From the NCBI GenBank assembly GCA_014773175.1, contig VXCM01001269.1, positions 124,001-188,000 on the forward strand: a stretch of DNA of 64,000 nt, written 5' to 3'. The notes under the pieces are model-generated. The model saw nothing but the letters and a program-made list of their open reading frames with translations, did no database searches and was not told the DNA's origin. This document shows, piece after piece, positions 45,258 through 57,459 of the stretch (positions within the stretch are counted from its first letter, which is position 1; the number at the start of each line of letters is the position of its first letter). The stretch is from Lucifuga dentata. Its lineage: Eukaryota; Chordata; Actinopteri; Ophidiiformes; Bythitidae. A program made the position numbers and the translations under genes.

Positions 45258-48200
45258 GTCGGTGTTCTGTGAACCGATACGTTTGCTCATTGAGGCTCCA
45301 TATTACGCTGGACAAACATATTCAGTGTTAATTATAATTTAATTGGGCCGTATATTGGATTGTCTTTTTCTCGGCTATCCAGTTAAAATAAATCGTCATC
45401 GTAACAGCTAGCTGCTGTTAGCTAGTGTTACTCATTGGAACAAATGGTTCTGTGTGGTTTTAACATGAGGCTGGCTAGCTAGTAAACACACATTTAATGC
45501 CGTGGGCAAGCTAATTTATGGGAAGCCTTTTTCTTATGTGCTATTCAATATGTGAATATGTGGTACTTCACCGGCAAACCTTTCACCATTCACACTCTTA
45601 GCTCAACAAATGTAGTAAATAAACCATGGTTTGATTGTTTAAAAGCACCAGCCAGTGCTAACCTCCAGGAACAAAATGTGGCTTCTCAGAGGACAAACAC
45701 ATTTACGACAAATAAATCCGCATGTCGTGTTTGTTGGTTGAGTTATCGCAGCGCTTCATAGCTGGCGCTAGCCATGACTGTTTACAACGTAACTAGCACT
45801 AGCTAAAGGTTAGCTCTACACTAGCTAAGGCTAGCTACATGGTTACCTACTACGCTAGAGTTGTGTGCGTTCACGCCCAAAACGTTTGTGTTTGTGTTTG
45901 TGTTGTGTTGATTTCAACATTGTGCACGTGGCATGTTTTGTTTTGTTTTGTTCGGCTCTCCTTGTATGATTTAGCATGACGTTAGTAAAAGTATACGTGC
46001 AGTAAAGCACAATAGAAATGCAGCGAATATGGGGAGAAACGGGTGGTCTCCGGTCTTCTTTTGGAAGGAAACTATACCCACCAGCTACACTTGCATCCCA
46101 CTCCACCAGCTGTCTCCTTGCTTCGCTCCACACACAGTCCTGTCTAGTGATGCCTTCAGTAAACACACACACACAATATTAAGTCCTAGCACCAGGCAGG
46201 GAGGGAGTGTCATCCACCACTAGCTCATTCTTCTCTTCCCAGGCGTAAAAGTTTCCGATCCCTTGGATCGTGCAGAAAGATGACTACATATGGTCACATC
46301 TGAATGAAACTGTAGGGACTGTAGACCGTAGTTTTAATGTTGCCTTAAACCAGATGTGGCTACAGTTATTTGGAAAATAGTCAATCACTAGGTGCAGTAA
46401 GTATGGGTTTTTGCCTTTCCAAGTTGTGTTTACTGGGTCACTTGTTGGTCTATTGTTTCTGCTCTATTTCATTGCTCTTTTCCACATGTAACATTGATCC
46501 CAGATATGTCCCTGGAGGACAGCCACTCTGCTGGACACCAGTGAAATGGGGGGGGGGGNTGTGTGTTACCATGTGTTACCTTCATGGTAACACTGAAAAC
46601 TGTGTGCAGCAGGCATAGCTTTAGTGTCAGCCTGTTTAGCTGCTTCCTAAGAGAACTGCAGCTTGGAAGAAATAGATTCTGTTGAAAGGAGACTGTTGTC
46701 TGCGTGGGCTTAGGCTGTGTGGAGGCTCTAAAAAAGGGACCAGTTGTAGACCTCGACAGAAGGAGATTAATTCAGTGACGCCTTGTGGAGAAAATTAAGC
46801 AGCCAGAGATTTTGATTAAGTAAAATGGAGTTCATGAAATTGTGACTACAGTACAACTGGTGCACAGTAATTCTACTGTACTGTAAAGATGCATCGTGTA
46901 AATTGTTACCGAAGCCTGCATATCAAGTAGGCCTATTCAAGCACACACATGGACGCTGTGTCCGAGCAGGAGACTTATGCATTTTTTTTTTAGAGTCAGT
47001 AGCTGCATTAACACACTTCCTTATCACCATGGATACTGTGTCCTGATGTGTCACTGCCTTTTTGTCTCTTGAGGGGTAAACATGTCACAGTGTCAGCCAT
47101 TTAGATTTGTTTCTGCACTCTGTTGCATGCAGCTAATGGGATGGCATCTCTACAGTTGAGCATGGCAGTAGATCTGTGAATTCAGCTCGAAAGGGGTTTG
47201 GTTGGACTGACACCCTGCAGCCTCCTGACCCTCCATGGTACATGCTTTGACACATGGGTTAGAATTTCTTGTGTGTGTTCTTAACTCCAATCCCTGATTT
47301 TTATATATGCACCAAGCCTTACTTAATCATAGATTCCCCAAACTGGAATCTATATGCACAAATTGGCTAGACTTTCTGTATGCATTTAGTGTGTTGTTCT
47401 AGTACACTTAAGTAAGCCTGATGAGTGGACGCCTGTTACTCTGTGTCAAAACTAGAAAAATTTACTCCTAAGTGAAATACCTCCATATTGTTTAGATGTC
47501 AGTGTTGGTAGCAAAGTAATGTGACAGTGTTTTACAATTAGCATCAACGTTCCTCCCTCATTGGACACTCAACAGCAGTAGCCAAACACAGACAAACTGA
47601 TCCATCAGTTCCTTATTTTAGCCTCCCTGCCCCCAACATAGTGTGTAAGTGTGTATCTGTGTGTTTGCTTTTGGAAGTGTTAGCCGCTAATTCAGAGTTT
47701 ACTCTTAAGCATTCCGGGAGTTAACGCTTATGTGCAAGTCATTTTGATGGCTTTGTGTTTGATTAGTGGTTACTGCATCGCTTCATACTGAAATATCTCC
47801 TTGTCTTCATATAAAAATAGCAGGCCTACGTACCATAGCCACCAATGCTATGAGCAAGAGCTGAAGTAGTTGCGATTACATAGGGGTTCCCCAGTTGATT
47901 AGGTTTACACGAGTGATCCCACTGTTGCGCAGGGCATGCTGTGGCTCTTGGTTTGACATGCTGCAATTTTGAGGTTTGATGGCAGCGAGCGTTTCACCCT
48001 GCTGCTCCCACAGAATGAGAGACTTGCTGTTCCCATATAGGTTTAGCTGTGTTGTAATTAGTTTTGTGTGTGCTGTGTATGGGAGAGCAAAACGAGGGAG
48101 GGAACTGGGTTTAGGAGGAGAAAGACAGAGGGTGGAGAAGCACTGATGGGAATTGAGTCCCTGCACAGAGAGAGATTGGAAGAAAGATGGACAGATCACA

Positions 48201-48987
48201 TGTTGGCTAATAACGGGAACAAGGCTATCGATGAGAAATGGAATGGTATATGTCTGGGGTGGCAGCATGAATATTTTCAAGGCTAGAAAAGGATTTCACG
48301 GTATCATGGAGTTCTCCCAACACTTCCACGAATAGGATTTTAAACAACTGTTGATTTTTGCTGCTCTTGCTTTTAATTCAGGAGTCGTTTCTTTTATCGA
48401 TCCGTTTCATCTGACTTATTGAGATTTTTCTCTCTGAGGGATTGGTCCTACCGAAGATGCTTTACCTGATTTCGCTGCAATGTGTTGGCCTACATGCCAG
48501 TGAGCAGGTCATTTATGCCTGCAGGTGGCCTGATCTTGTGGCTGTTCAGTACATCCACAGTCCAGATAACTGTGGGTTGGATGCTCTCCAGGACAACTGA
48601 TGACATCTTAGATTCCTTCACTCAGGCTCTCTGCCCAGTTTATGCAATTTTTTTTTTTTTTAGTCCAAGAAGAATTGTTGAATTAACACTTGACTGGGGA
48701 AAAGTGCTTTACTTTTCAGTTCCTCTTGTCTTCTCATGCTATGTGTGGCTTTTTCCTCTGAAGTGCTGCATAGCGTGGCTGAGTCAAGATCATGAGGGTC
48801 AGTTAGCGTGTGACTAACTCTCAGCAGCGACATTGACTGATAGCTATGAAAATGACCAGCCTGTCCAGCAAGTCATCAGCATACATAAACTACAACAAAC
48901 AGCAGCAAAATTAAAGTGTTCCCAGAGCTATCATTAAACTGCGATCAGGCAGCGGTAGCATCTTAGTCACTCATCGCCCCGGATCAG
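45258..48987 (+). other. Putative intron 1
   Basis: This begins with sequence rich in GCTAGC words (about 45405-45485 and 45765-45840) and CG dinucleotides, then becomes ordinary AT-rich DNA. A G run with an N lies at 46549-46559. No mobile element of the families seen elsewhere was found here. Open frames such as 47876-48280 (minus) lack support. Confidence 0.4.
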
Positions 48988-49095
48988 TAGCTGTGCGGAC
49001 TCAGACGTGTTGGATGGGAAATATCGGCTGGAAGAGCCAGACCTCCTCAGAGGACACAGACTCCTCTCTACAGGGGGATCTAGATGAGGACACAG
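48988..49095 (+). CDS. Putative second coding exon with tandem acceptor, gene not recognised
   Basis: A possible acceptor, GGATCAG|TAG, precedes the block, and a donor, ACAG|GTAAAG, follows at 49096. The exon is 108 bases, phase 1 in and phase 1 out, and joins the frame of the exon at 45079 without a stop. The translation is hydrophilic: AVRTQTCWMGN, then WKSQTSSEDTDSSLQGD, then LDEDT, a Ser/Thr/Asp-rich segment that looks like a disordered, phosphorylatable region. The acceptor reads CAGTAG, so use of the second AG would drop one residue and keep frame. The polypyrimidine tract is short, and the other two frames contain stops or less plausible sequence. No homologue was recognised. Confidence 0.45.
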
Positions 49096-49711
49096 GTAAA
49101 GACACATGTACTTCTGAAATCCATGCATTGCATTTATTGAGTAAACATTGCCTGTGCACTGTGGAAACAGGCTTGTGGACTTTAATTATTCCCCAAAGCT
49201 TAAATCTTTTGGAAATGTTTTGCTATATCAGGGTGTATTGATAACAAGGGAAGAAAGTGGATGGTGGTTTCTATTGATATTCTGTATTTTCGTAAGGATT
49301 CAAGTTAGTTAGAAAACCAAAGATGAAATCACGAGGGATGAGGCAGTAATTGAAATGTAAATGAACAGGCCAGAAGACAGACTGCTTTAAATTTAAGATT
49401 ATCCTGAAGCAGAGGGCTCTGGTTTATTTGCAAAGTTTGTGCAACAGATAGACAGAGAAACGTACACTATGCATTTATTCAATAGTTTTTAAAGAAATGC
49501 ATACTTGCTTTGTGTTTTTTTTGGGAGGGGGAGACGTGTATTTCTTTAAGGCTGCTACTGCAAACAGTTGCCATTTTAGAAGCTTTAATGTAATGTAAAA
49601 TAAGCTCGCTGGTGGATTGAAATGCAGGGGACATTCCTCGAGCTGCTTTTTGTGTCGTGTGGCTTTTTGGAAGGTGCTCATTTTCTTTGCTCAAGACTTG
49701 GGTGGATCCAG
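49096..49711 (+). other. Putative intron 2
   Basis: No gene-like or repeat signal beyond short T and G runs. It would end at the possible acceptor GGATCCAG at 49704-49711. Confidence 0.3.
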
Positions 49712-49898
49712 CCGGAGGAGGCCGCTCTGCACAGTCTCGGTCTTCCCACACCGGCTCCCTGCTTGCCTTACCGCCTCCAAAGTTTGCAGACAGCAGCCAC
49801 ACTGCTACTCTTAATCACCTCATCAGCCGAAGATCCACCAGCATTCCCAGGAGCTTTGGTCTGGATCCAAGATACACATTTCGAAATATGCAGAATTT
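49712..49898 (+). CDS. Weak third-exon candidate, gene not recognised
   Basis: The frame that continues phase 1 from the exon at 48988 is open from 49712 to a stop at 49921-49923. The possible acceptor is GGATCCAG, with a T-rich stretch (TTTTCTTTGCTC) about 20 bases upstream. The translation is rich in Ser, Arg, Gly and Pro: GGGRSAQSRSSHTGSLLALP, then a PPKFADSSHTATLNHL block, then ISRRSTSIPRSFGLDPRYTF. The ISRRSTSIPRS part resembles basic phosphorylation-site sequence. The donor is the problem: only a weak TTT|GTATTT near 49899 is available, so the right border is a guess. It could also be a chance open frame. Confidence 0.25.
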
Positions 49899-49923
49899 GT
49901 ATTTCTTAAATGTGGGGCTGTAA

Positions 49924-50510
49924 TCGTAGCATCCTCAATCCTACCTGCCTGCCTGCATCCCTTCACTGTGTATTCTCCAAAGTGATTAATGTTTGCAGGG
50001 AGCTGGTGCTTCCCCTGTTAAGCTGTGTGAACTTGGTGAGCCACTTGCACATGGAAGCGCCATAATTAAGGTAGCCGAGTCCATCATTGTGTAATTACAC
50101 AGTGCCCGAGTGCCATAATGCTGTGTTTTGAAAACATGTCGGCTCTGGTGCGCTCATCTTAATAAATCTGTGCATTTAGGCCCAGCAGGCAGTGTTTGCA
50201 TGGGTGTGTGTATTTTTCCTGTCTAATATGGCTGACCCAGTCTCCATAGCTGTGATGGACCTAATGAGGGATGGGGAGAGTGAGTAATGTGTCTCAAACA
50301 GAGGGACTGAAAAGTGGTTGACCTAAAGACCTGCTACAGAAGAAAAGGTCTCGCTTCAGCTGCATCTGAGCTGGTGAGCAGCAGAGATGCTACCGATGCT
50401 TTGAATAGAACCGATATAACACAACTATACAACAATAAATTTGCTAGTTTCTCATTTACATCACATTTTAAATGTGTCCAGATGTCTGGGATGGATTCCA
50501 CTTATATTTT
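49924..50510. other. Non-coding stretch; candidate conserved block
   Basis: Bases 49975-50135 contain AAGTGATTAATG, GCGCCATAATTAAGG and TGTAATTACACAG in an even-composition background. This clustering of TAATTA-type words is typical of conserved developmental enhancers, but this is unproven here. Confidence 0.35.
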
Positions 50511-51090
50511 AGGACCATACCATCCATTTTGCATGTTTGAGCCTAATATATTCAATTTTCATACAAGTAAGGTTGCTGACAATCATTTCCCAAAGCATAC
50601 TACTGGAACTGTGAGTTAAAAAAAATGTTTTTCCTACCTTCCAGATCGCCATTGGTTTCAGTTCATTCTGGTGCGCTATTAAAATCAACTTGTTGATACT
50701 TGAAATGTTCTTGGGATAGGTAATCCATCATCATGTACAAGACGTGTATTCAGGTTTTTAGTAATTTTAGCCTTTAAGCGAAACAAAAAGCATGGAGTGA
50801 ATGTATATCTCCACCAGGGAATATAGTCCCAAAGGAAGACCTGCATTTCTCAAAAAATTTAAACGACTGTGACTTCATAAGGCTGCATAACTATTAGCAG
50901 GCAAAACATCGATTTTTAAGGTGTGTGTGTATCGCTTGAATACTTGATTTTGAAATATTAAAGAGATTTTGCAAAATATCAGGAAAGCTGAAATACGGTT
51001 TTATCCTTTGGGAAATGATTGTCAGTAATGTTACGTGTATGAAAATTGAATATATTAGGCTCAAACATGCAAAATGGGTGGTATGGTCCT
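50511..51090 (+). mobile_element. TTAA foldback element, subfamily A
   Basis: A 580-bp copy from AGGACCATACCATCC to GGGTGGTATGGTCCT, with TTAA on the right (51091-51094). The left flank reads TTTT, so one target copy has mutated or was never TTAA. All interior landmarks are in forward order, including TCCTACCTTCCAGATCGCC, ATTTTAGCCTTTAAGCG, GGGAATATAGTCCC and CAAAATATCAGGAAAGC. Non-coding. Confidence 0.92.
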
Positions 51091-51094
51091 TTAA

Positions 51095-54000
51095 TCTTTC
51101 AATTTTAATGTATAACTTTATGCTTACAAGTTCTGATTGAAGAATCACTTCACAAAACCCAAAGTTATATTATAAACCTCAAATAATGTTATGGGACAAA
51201 TACAGCAACTCTGTGGTTGCAAGTCATGGTCTCATTACCCAGAGTGCTGCTGTTTTATAGCTGCCATTTAATTAATTGTGTTCATTGCTTGCACCTGGTG
51301 TCCCAGGTGTAAATTAGACCCTGATTAGATGCTAGAACAAAAACCAGCAGGACTCAGAACCACAACCGAAGTCAAAATGTGGCTTTTTCTTTCAGCGCTT
51401 GTTTAGCAAGAAGATTTATACTGTCCACATTCATTCATATTGACATTTCTTTTGTTGTTTTTGTTGCAGCAGTTATGAATACACACCAGAGCCAATTATA
51501 GTTCTGTGCAAAAATAGCAGACAGATGCTATTTTTGCTATTATACATTTGCCCTGTACAGGTAAAAATAAATAAATTAAAAAAAAAAATGAACAGTTTAT
51601 TACATCGTTACTTAGTGCAATTTCTAACTGGCATGCTTAGAAACAATAGTACTAACTGGCAGAATGGTAGGATTCCTAAAATGATTTTTAGGTACTTGGT
51701 ATCCAGTACAACTTCAAAGGTAACAGTAGCCTTGATGCTCAATTCTAATTCTTCGCCTTACAATCCCTTTTTGTCTCACTATTCACATTTCATTTTAGGC
51801 TGTTATCATGCATGAGCACATGTTCGATACCTGTAGAGTTGCCATGTTTGAGGATGGATGGTCAGCACAGAAAAAGTCTAAAGCCAAATTAAAGTCCATC
51901 AGATTTAGTTCCTTCCCCCCCATGAGGTCCTTGTGCTGCAATTTTTAAAGTATGATGATTTTTGTCCAGATTATTGTGCGATTATATTATCTCGATAATT
52001 ACAGAAATAATGCAGTCATGAATGACAACAAACTGTGTGCATAAATGTTTATTTTAAGCAGAAAAGGTAAAATGAGCAGCAGGAGTAGAGGGAGAAAATA
52101 GTGGCTTTGTTGAGTGAATCCAACATGTATGAATGGAAAAGTGTGGAGATGTAAAAAAAAAAGAAAAAAAAAAAAAGGCGTTTATGTTAAGTTTTGTGAG
52201 TGAGTGAGTGTGCTCCTGTGGTGGCATGGCAGGGTCAGTGAGATGGCATACAATGCAGGGGATGTCCCATAGTGGTGCCAGTTTCCGATGCCTGTCTAAA
52301 TCAAGAAGAGACACAGAAGCTGTCATTGCTTGCTAGTAAGTCATCGTTGTTGTCATGGCAAGCGCATGCATGCGTGTTTGTGTGTTTGTGAGTACAAGAA
52401 TGACTCTGAATCCTTGGTTTCTCATCATACCAAAACGATATGTTATGCACACGCACAGTGTTTATTCCATCAGCGACTGTGACAGAACCCCAAGCCCTGT
52501 GGGCAAACCGTGGGCTCTCTGTTTTTGAGTGTGCCTGCCTGCACTTGACCCACTTCCTCTTGGATGTTCTCCTCCCCTTCACCCTGAATGGCAGAATTGT
52601 ATTTAAAATAGCATTAAGACATGTAACAGGAAACTATAAAATATTTAGCCAGAATTAAGTTGGTTCCTATTGAAGAATTCTGGTCTGATAGAAAATAAAT
52701 CCTTGACTTAAAAAAAAAAAAAAACACTATTGAATGCTATCGATTCGCATATCTTCTATTTCAGTTGAAAGTATTTAATTAAGACTCAAATTATGGTCTT
52801 CTCTGTGTGGTACAATTCTTATAAATTATTTCAGTTCTATAACAACAGCTCAGTTATTATTTTTCTAAGTTTGAACCCAATCATATTCACGTCTCCTTCA
52901 GTTTGCTATTTAAAATGGCATTTTGGCACAAAGGCCAGGCTTGCATTTTGTATAATGGCTTTAACAGCATTGAACATTTATCATGCCAGTGTTTCTGATC
53001 ATTTGTTAGAACCTCAGCTTCTGTTTTAAAGGGCCCTGTGTTAATGTGATTATGTTCAGGAATGTTTTGACCCACATTTCGTGGAGCTATGATGAAAAGT
53101 GAATTGTAGAGTTACATTTTAGTATATGTTCATTATGGTTGCTTCAGTCTGGCAGTGTTCAGAGGAAGGCCACGGAACAAAACAGCAGCTAATTCTGCTA
53201 GTTAACACCATTGGAGGCTAGTATGCAGTTCTGCAGACACAACTTTTAAATTCATTATTTAACAGTATGAATACGGCATGAAGGCTGATGTGTTTAGTCT
53301 AGACAGACATGGTTTTTTGAAGAATAAAAGACTTGGAACTATAAATTACATTTAATGAGCTTAAACTTAAGAGGTTTTATTTTGAAGACTGATTATCCAA
53401 TCCAAAATATCTTTTTTTTATTATTCTACAGCTGGTAGCATCATGGTTCACATTCATGAAATTTGTGTAATATCTGTTCACTTTCACTTCAGTTAAAATA
53501 CCACCAGGTTTTAAAGTTCACACAACCAGCAGCTACTTTGCCACCAAAGCGTCTAGATGTTCTTGCTTCTCTTCAAATGATTGCATGGTGCATCATGTGC
53601 CTACATTTCCATTTTCCTTGCCAGTTGATGCTGCCTTCAGAGCAGTTGGAGACACTGTAGTCATGGGAAGAGCACTTCTTAATGACCTGAAGTAGTAGAA
53701 ATACAGAAGATGACGACACACAAATATTTTAAAAGTGGGGTTTTTTTTCCTGCTTTGGTTGTCATTGTTTTGTTTTTAGGAATTAAAAATTATTTTGTGC
53801 ATGATGGATTATTTACCACTTGCATAGTCAAGCCAACCAACGGCTAATGAGAAGTGTTTAGCTTCAGTTGTTCTTCCACTTTGAATCAGTTTTTTTTTTT
53901 TTTTTTTTTTAAACAAAGTTGAGTCTAAATCATCAAGCAATTTGTTAAATTTGACAGTGCTTTAAACCGCAGGATCCGATAATTTCTATGGGATCTGTCA

Positions 54001-55376
54001 ATCCTGCCCAATACAGAGGTTGTACAGAGAATGTCAAGAGGTTGACAAGTAGCCTGCTGTGTGGACAAGAACAGCTTTGTACAGCACTCTAACATGGGGA
54101 GAGTGGTACCACTCCGCACTGCTTGAGGCCATTTACTCACACCAACACTGAAGCTTATGCTTCTCAATCTCTCTCTTTATCTCCGCCTTGTACTTGGGGA
54201 GTGAAGTGATTGGTCCCCTTGTGGTTGTTTGTCTATGTGTAGGATCAGTCTCCTATCTCGAGAGCTTTATGGTGCCTCTTCCTTTCTTGCCAAACAGCTG
54301 CCATTCATGAAGAACTCTGAATTCATCTCCACACTGCAGATCAGAGGCTTTTTAGTTGTCACAGCGTCTCTGTTCTGGTGCCGCTTGATGTTAGAGATAC
54401 TGACAAGCAGGGTATTTATAGCACTTTGTGATTCTTCATCGTGTCAGTGTCACCCCAGGTGAACCGGCTGCCTGCCTGCTCTCAGCAAAGCACAGTCTGC
54501 TGAAACACTCAGTTCAAAGGCTTTAAATGGAATGCTGAGAAATGCAGTAAACTACTGCAGCAAGAAGGTCACTTGAAGGATCAGACTGCTTTGAGCATGT
54601 TTGTGTTGGGTGGTTGTGTGGCGCAGTGAGCTTCTTTGTCTTAATGTGGGTTTCTGTCTAGCTATGTGTGTGTGCTATTAACCAGATCTGTTTCGCTGAG
54701 GGATGTTGTTGTACAGTGGAGCTGCTGGCTGCTCTGGATTGCAAATTTGTCCAGAAAAGAGGGAGCGGCTCTGAATGAGGGAGACAAGGGACAGGAAATG
54801 GTGCCACTGACCTCGGCGTCAGGGGGGAAGGAACAGGAGGGGTACCCAGGATGGTTGATGTGTGTGTTGTGAGATTTCCCAACATGAAACCTCTGCCTCG
54901 CATGTGCTTGGCTTGCCTTCTAACAGTGTAAAACATGGCCTGAAAGAAGGTTAGGCGATACGTAAGTACACTGTGTGTGATGGTAGAGCTTTATTAACCA
55001 GTACACCGTTTTGAGCGAGGCAGCTTTCCCTTGACTATCCTTGATTATATTTGGCTAATGCAGGCAGTCTCCTCTGTGCAGACTGCATGCAAAGAAAATT
55101 TTCACCTCATTTTACTCAAATTACACAAATATGACTGCTGGGGTGTTTTGGCAGTCCATGTTTATTTGCCACAAACAGTGAGCGCTCTGACAAGACGTCT
55201 GCATTGTTAACTGGAGCTACAACAAGCTCAGTCTCAGACCGATTTCAAAACCTTACCAGGAAATGCAATTTGACTTATTTTCTTTATTTCCATTTCTTAT
55301 TTCCTAGTTTAATTTAGTTTAAAATAAAAAAAGGAGAAATTTATTGTTTTTATGCAGCACCTTGATTTGTAAGGTA
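51095..55376. other. Long non-coding stretch, mostly unrecognised
   Basis: The segment 51930-52060 has TTATTGTGCGATTATATT and CTCGATAATTACAG words reminiscent of old hAT ends, without a mirrored partner. On the minus strand an AATAAA lies near 52045. A and T runs occur at 52154-52176, 52710-52724 and 53890-53911. Open frames at 53463-53660, 53925-54167 and 54229-54462 have no splice or domain support. Confidence 0.4.
51728..51850 (+). repeat. Possible 5' scrap of the Harbinger-like element
   Basis: CTTGATGCTCAATTCTAATTCTTCGCC aligns in part with the inner left end of the element at 37628 (TTGATGCTCAATTCCAATC), and TGCATGAGCACATGTTCGA resembles the GCATGCGCACATTTC block. Similarity fades after that. 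No ends are present. Confidence 0.35.
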
Positions 55377-55380
55377 TTAA

Positions 55381-55937
55381 AGGACCATACCACCCATTTT
55401 CATGTTTTAATCCAATATATTCAATTTTCATGCACGCAACATTACTGACAATCATTTCACAAAGCATACTACTGGAATGGTGAGTTAAAAAAAAATTTCC
55501 TCCCTTCCAGACCGCCATTGGTTTCAGTTCATTCTGGTATGCTATTAAAATCAACTTATTGATACTTGAAACATTCTTGGGATAGGTAATCCATCATCAC
55601 GAATAACACGTATATTCAGATTTTTTCGAAGTTTCGTAATTTTAGCGTTTAAGCGCAATAAAAAGAGTAAAGTGAATGTATGTCTCCACTGGGGAATAGA
55701 GTCCCAAAAGAAGACCTGTGTTTATGAAAAATTTTAACAACCGTGACTTCATAAGGCTGCTAATTATTAGCAGGCGAAACATCGATTTTTAAGGTGGGTG
55801 TATCGCTTGAATGTTTGATTTTGAAAGATTAAGTGATTTTGCAAAATATCAGGAAAGCTGAAATACGGTTTTATCCTTTGGGAAATGATTGTCAGTAACG
55901 TAACATGTATCAAAATTGAATATATCAGACTCAAACA
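55381..55937 (+). mobile_element. TTAA foldback element, subfamily A, 3' end truncated
   Basis: TTAA (55377-55380) precedes AGGACCATACCACCC. Interior landmarks are complete and in forward order (TTCCTCCCTTCCAGACCGCC, TTTTAGCGTTTAAGCGC, AAAGAAGACCTGTGTTTATG, ATATCAGGAAAGCTG). The right inverted end stops at CAGACTCAAACA near 55937, where unrelated sequence (AACCTGTAATTAATG) begins, losing the last 25-30 bases. Confidence 0.9.
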
Positions 55938-56906
55938 AACCTGTAATTAATGAATTAGCCAAAAATAGACATTACCATCTTATTTCTCAATTGAATTTCA
56001 AGGAAAAAGTACAGCATAACATAAACATTCACGATATAAAATTCCACAAACCATGAAATAAGATTTTGTTCATATTGCCAACCCCTAATCAAAAACATGT
56101 TCTGTTATTTACAGTACGTTGACATATCAGAGGAATTGTGAACTGTTGAAGTTAGCAGGCAGCATGCACGATACACTATACGTCAGCTCAGTCAACACTC
56201 GCTAAGAGTTGATCCCATTTTCACAGAGCGACCCATTTTACACAGAGTTTACCATGAGGTGGATTGTCTGTGCAGGTCACTGGACACAGGGTGAAACTTT
56301 TCTATTGAAAATGGGCCAAGTGGAAAAAGTAGAATAACAGAGGACGTACTTGTAGACATAATTACACACGTGCATAAGTGATTTCTTACTCTCAGGCCAA
56401 GAAAAGCTTGATGCTGATGTTCTATAGACAGCGTGTGCTGTTTGTTTAAACCCAGCACCCGTGGCATCCTCTCAGCAACCTTGCCTTGTGAATGAATAGT
56501 GTAAAGAAGCTCTTTGTGTACTCATTTGTGTCTGTCTGGAAAAGAATGCTTGTGTGCACGCTTGAGTATTGTGTGTATGTATGTGTGTGTGTGTTGTAAA
56601 TAACAGAATCGAGTGACCCAGACCTCAAGGCTCTCTATGTCTTTCAATACTACTCCAATGAGATGCTATGCCGAGTGCTTCCATTAACCAGATCTTTTAG
56701 CTCCTCCTATTGGACCCACCATCAGACCTCAACTCATTAAATCCATTGAACATTTATAACAGAGGATGACAATAGTTTGAATATTAGTAATCACCTAAAG
56801 GTCACCCATAGCCGACAGCCAATGTGTTGGGTGATTCAGTAATTTACATGTAGAGTTGTAGGATAACTATCTATAATAGTATCAGTAGTTCTTAACAACT
56901 TGCTAG
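55938..56906. other. Non-coding stretch following a truncated element
   Basis: The junction at 55937 may mark another old repeat: the block ending near 56088 reads CATATTGCCAACCCCTAATC, which resembles a decayed hAT-type end, but no partner end was found. Nothing else was recognised. Confidence 0.35.
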
Positions 56907-56910
56907 TTAA

Positions 56911-57455
56911 AGAACCATACCACCTATTTTGCATGTTTGAGCCTAAAATACTCAATTTTCCATACACGTAAGGTTACTGACAATCATTTCCCAAAGCATA
57001 CTACTGGAACTGTGAGTTAAAAAATGTTTTTCCCTACCTTCCAGACTGCCATTGGTTTCAGTTCATTCTGGCACGCTATTAAAATCATCTTGTTGATACT
57101 TGAAACGCTCTTGGGATATTATTGTGAACAAGACGTATATTCAGGTTTTTTTTAAGTTTTAGAATTTTAGCATTTAAGCGCAATAAAAAGCGGAGTGAAT
57201 GTATATCTCCACCGGGGAATATAGTCCCAAAAGAAGACCTGAATGACTTCATAAGGCTGCATTAGCAGATGAAACATCGATTTTTAAGGTGGGTATATCG
57301 CTTGAATATTTGATTTTGCAAGATTAAGCGATTCTGTAAAATATCAGGAAAGCTGAAATATGGTTTTATCCTTTAAGAACTGATTGTCAGTAACCTTATG
57401 GGTATGAAAATTGAATATATTAGGCTCAAAAGTGTAAAATGGTCGGTATGGTCCT
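56911..57455 (+). mobile_element. TTAA foldback element, subfamily A
   Basis: TTAA at 56907-56910 and 57456-57459 bound a 545-bp copy starting AGAACCATACCACC and ending CGGTATGGTCCT. The interior is in forward order, with a deletion of about 30 bases between AGAAGACCTGAAT and GACTTCATAAGG and another near the ATCCATC block. Non-coding. Confidence 0.92.
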
Positions 57456-57459
57456 TTAA

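Noticed and set aside
44832..45290. 152-codon minus-strand open frame and other frames across the N at 45192
   Set aside because: Their length is inflated by the duplicated 65 bases around the N and by a CA/GT repeat (Thr-His run).
53463..53660. Two overlapping plus-strand open frames, one possibly exon-like
   Set aside because: No convincing acceptor or donor, and both frames look equally plausible, which argues against coding.
53925..54167. Possible LINE-type reverse transcriptase tail on the minus strand
   Set aside because: A few residues (RFKALSNLTN) gave a vague resemblance to retroposon tails, but no catalytic or structural motif could be shown.
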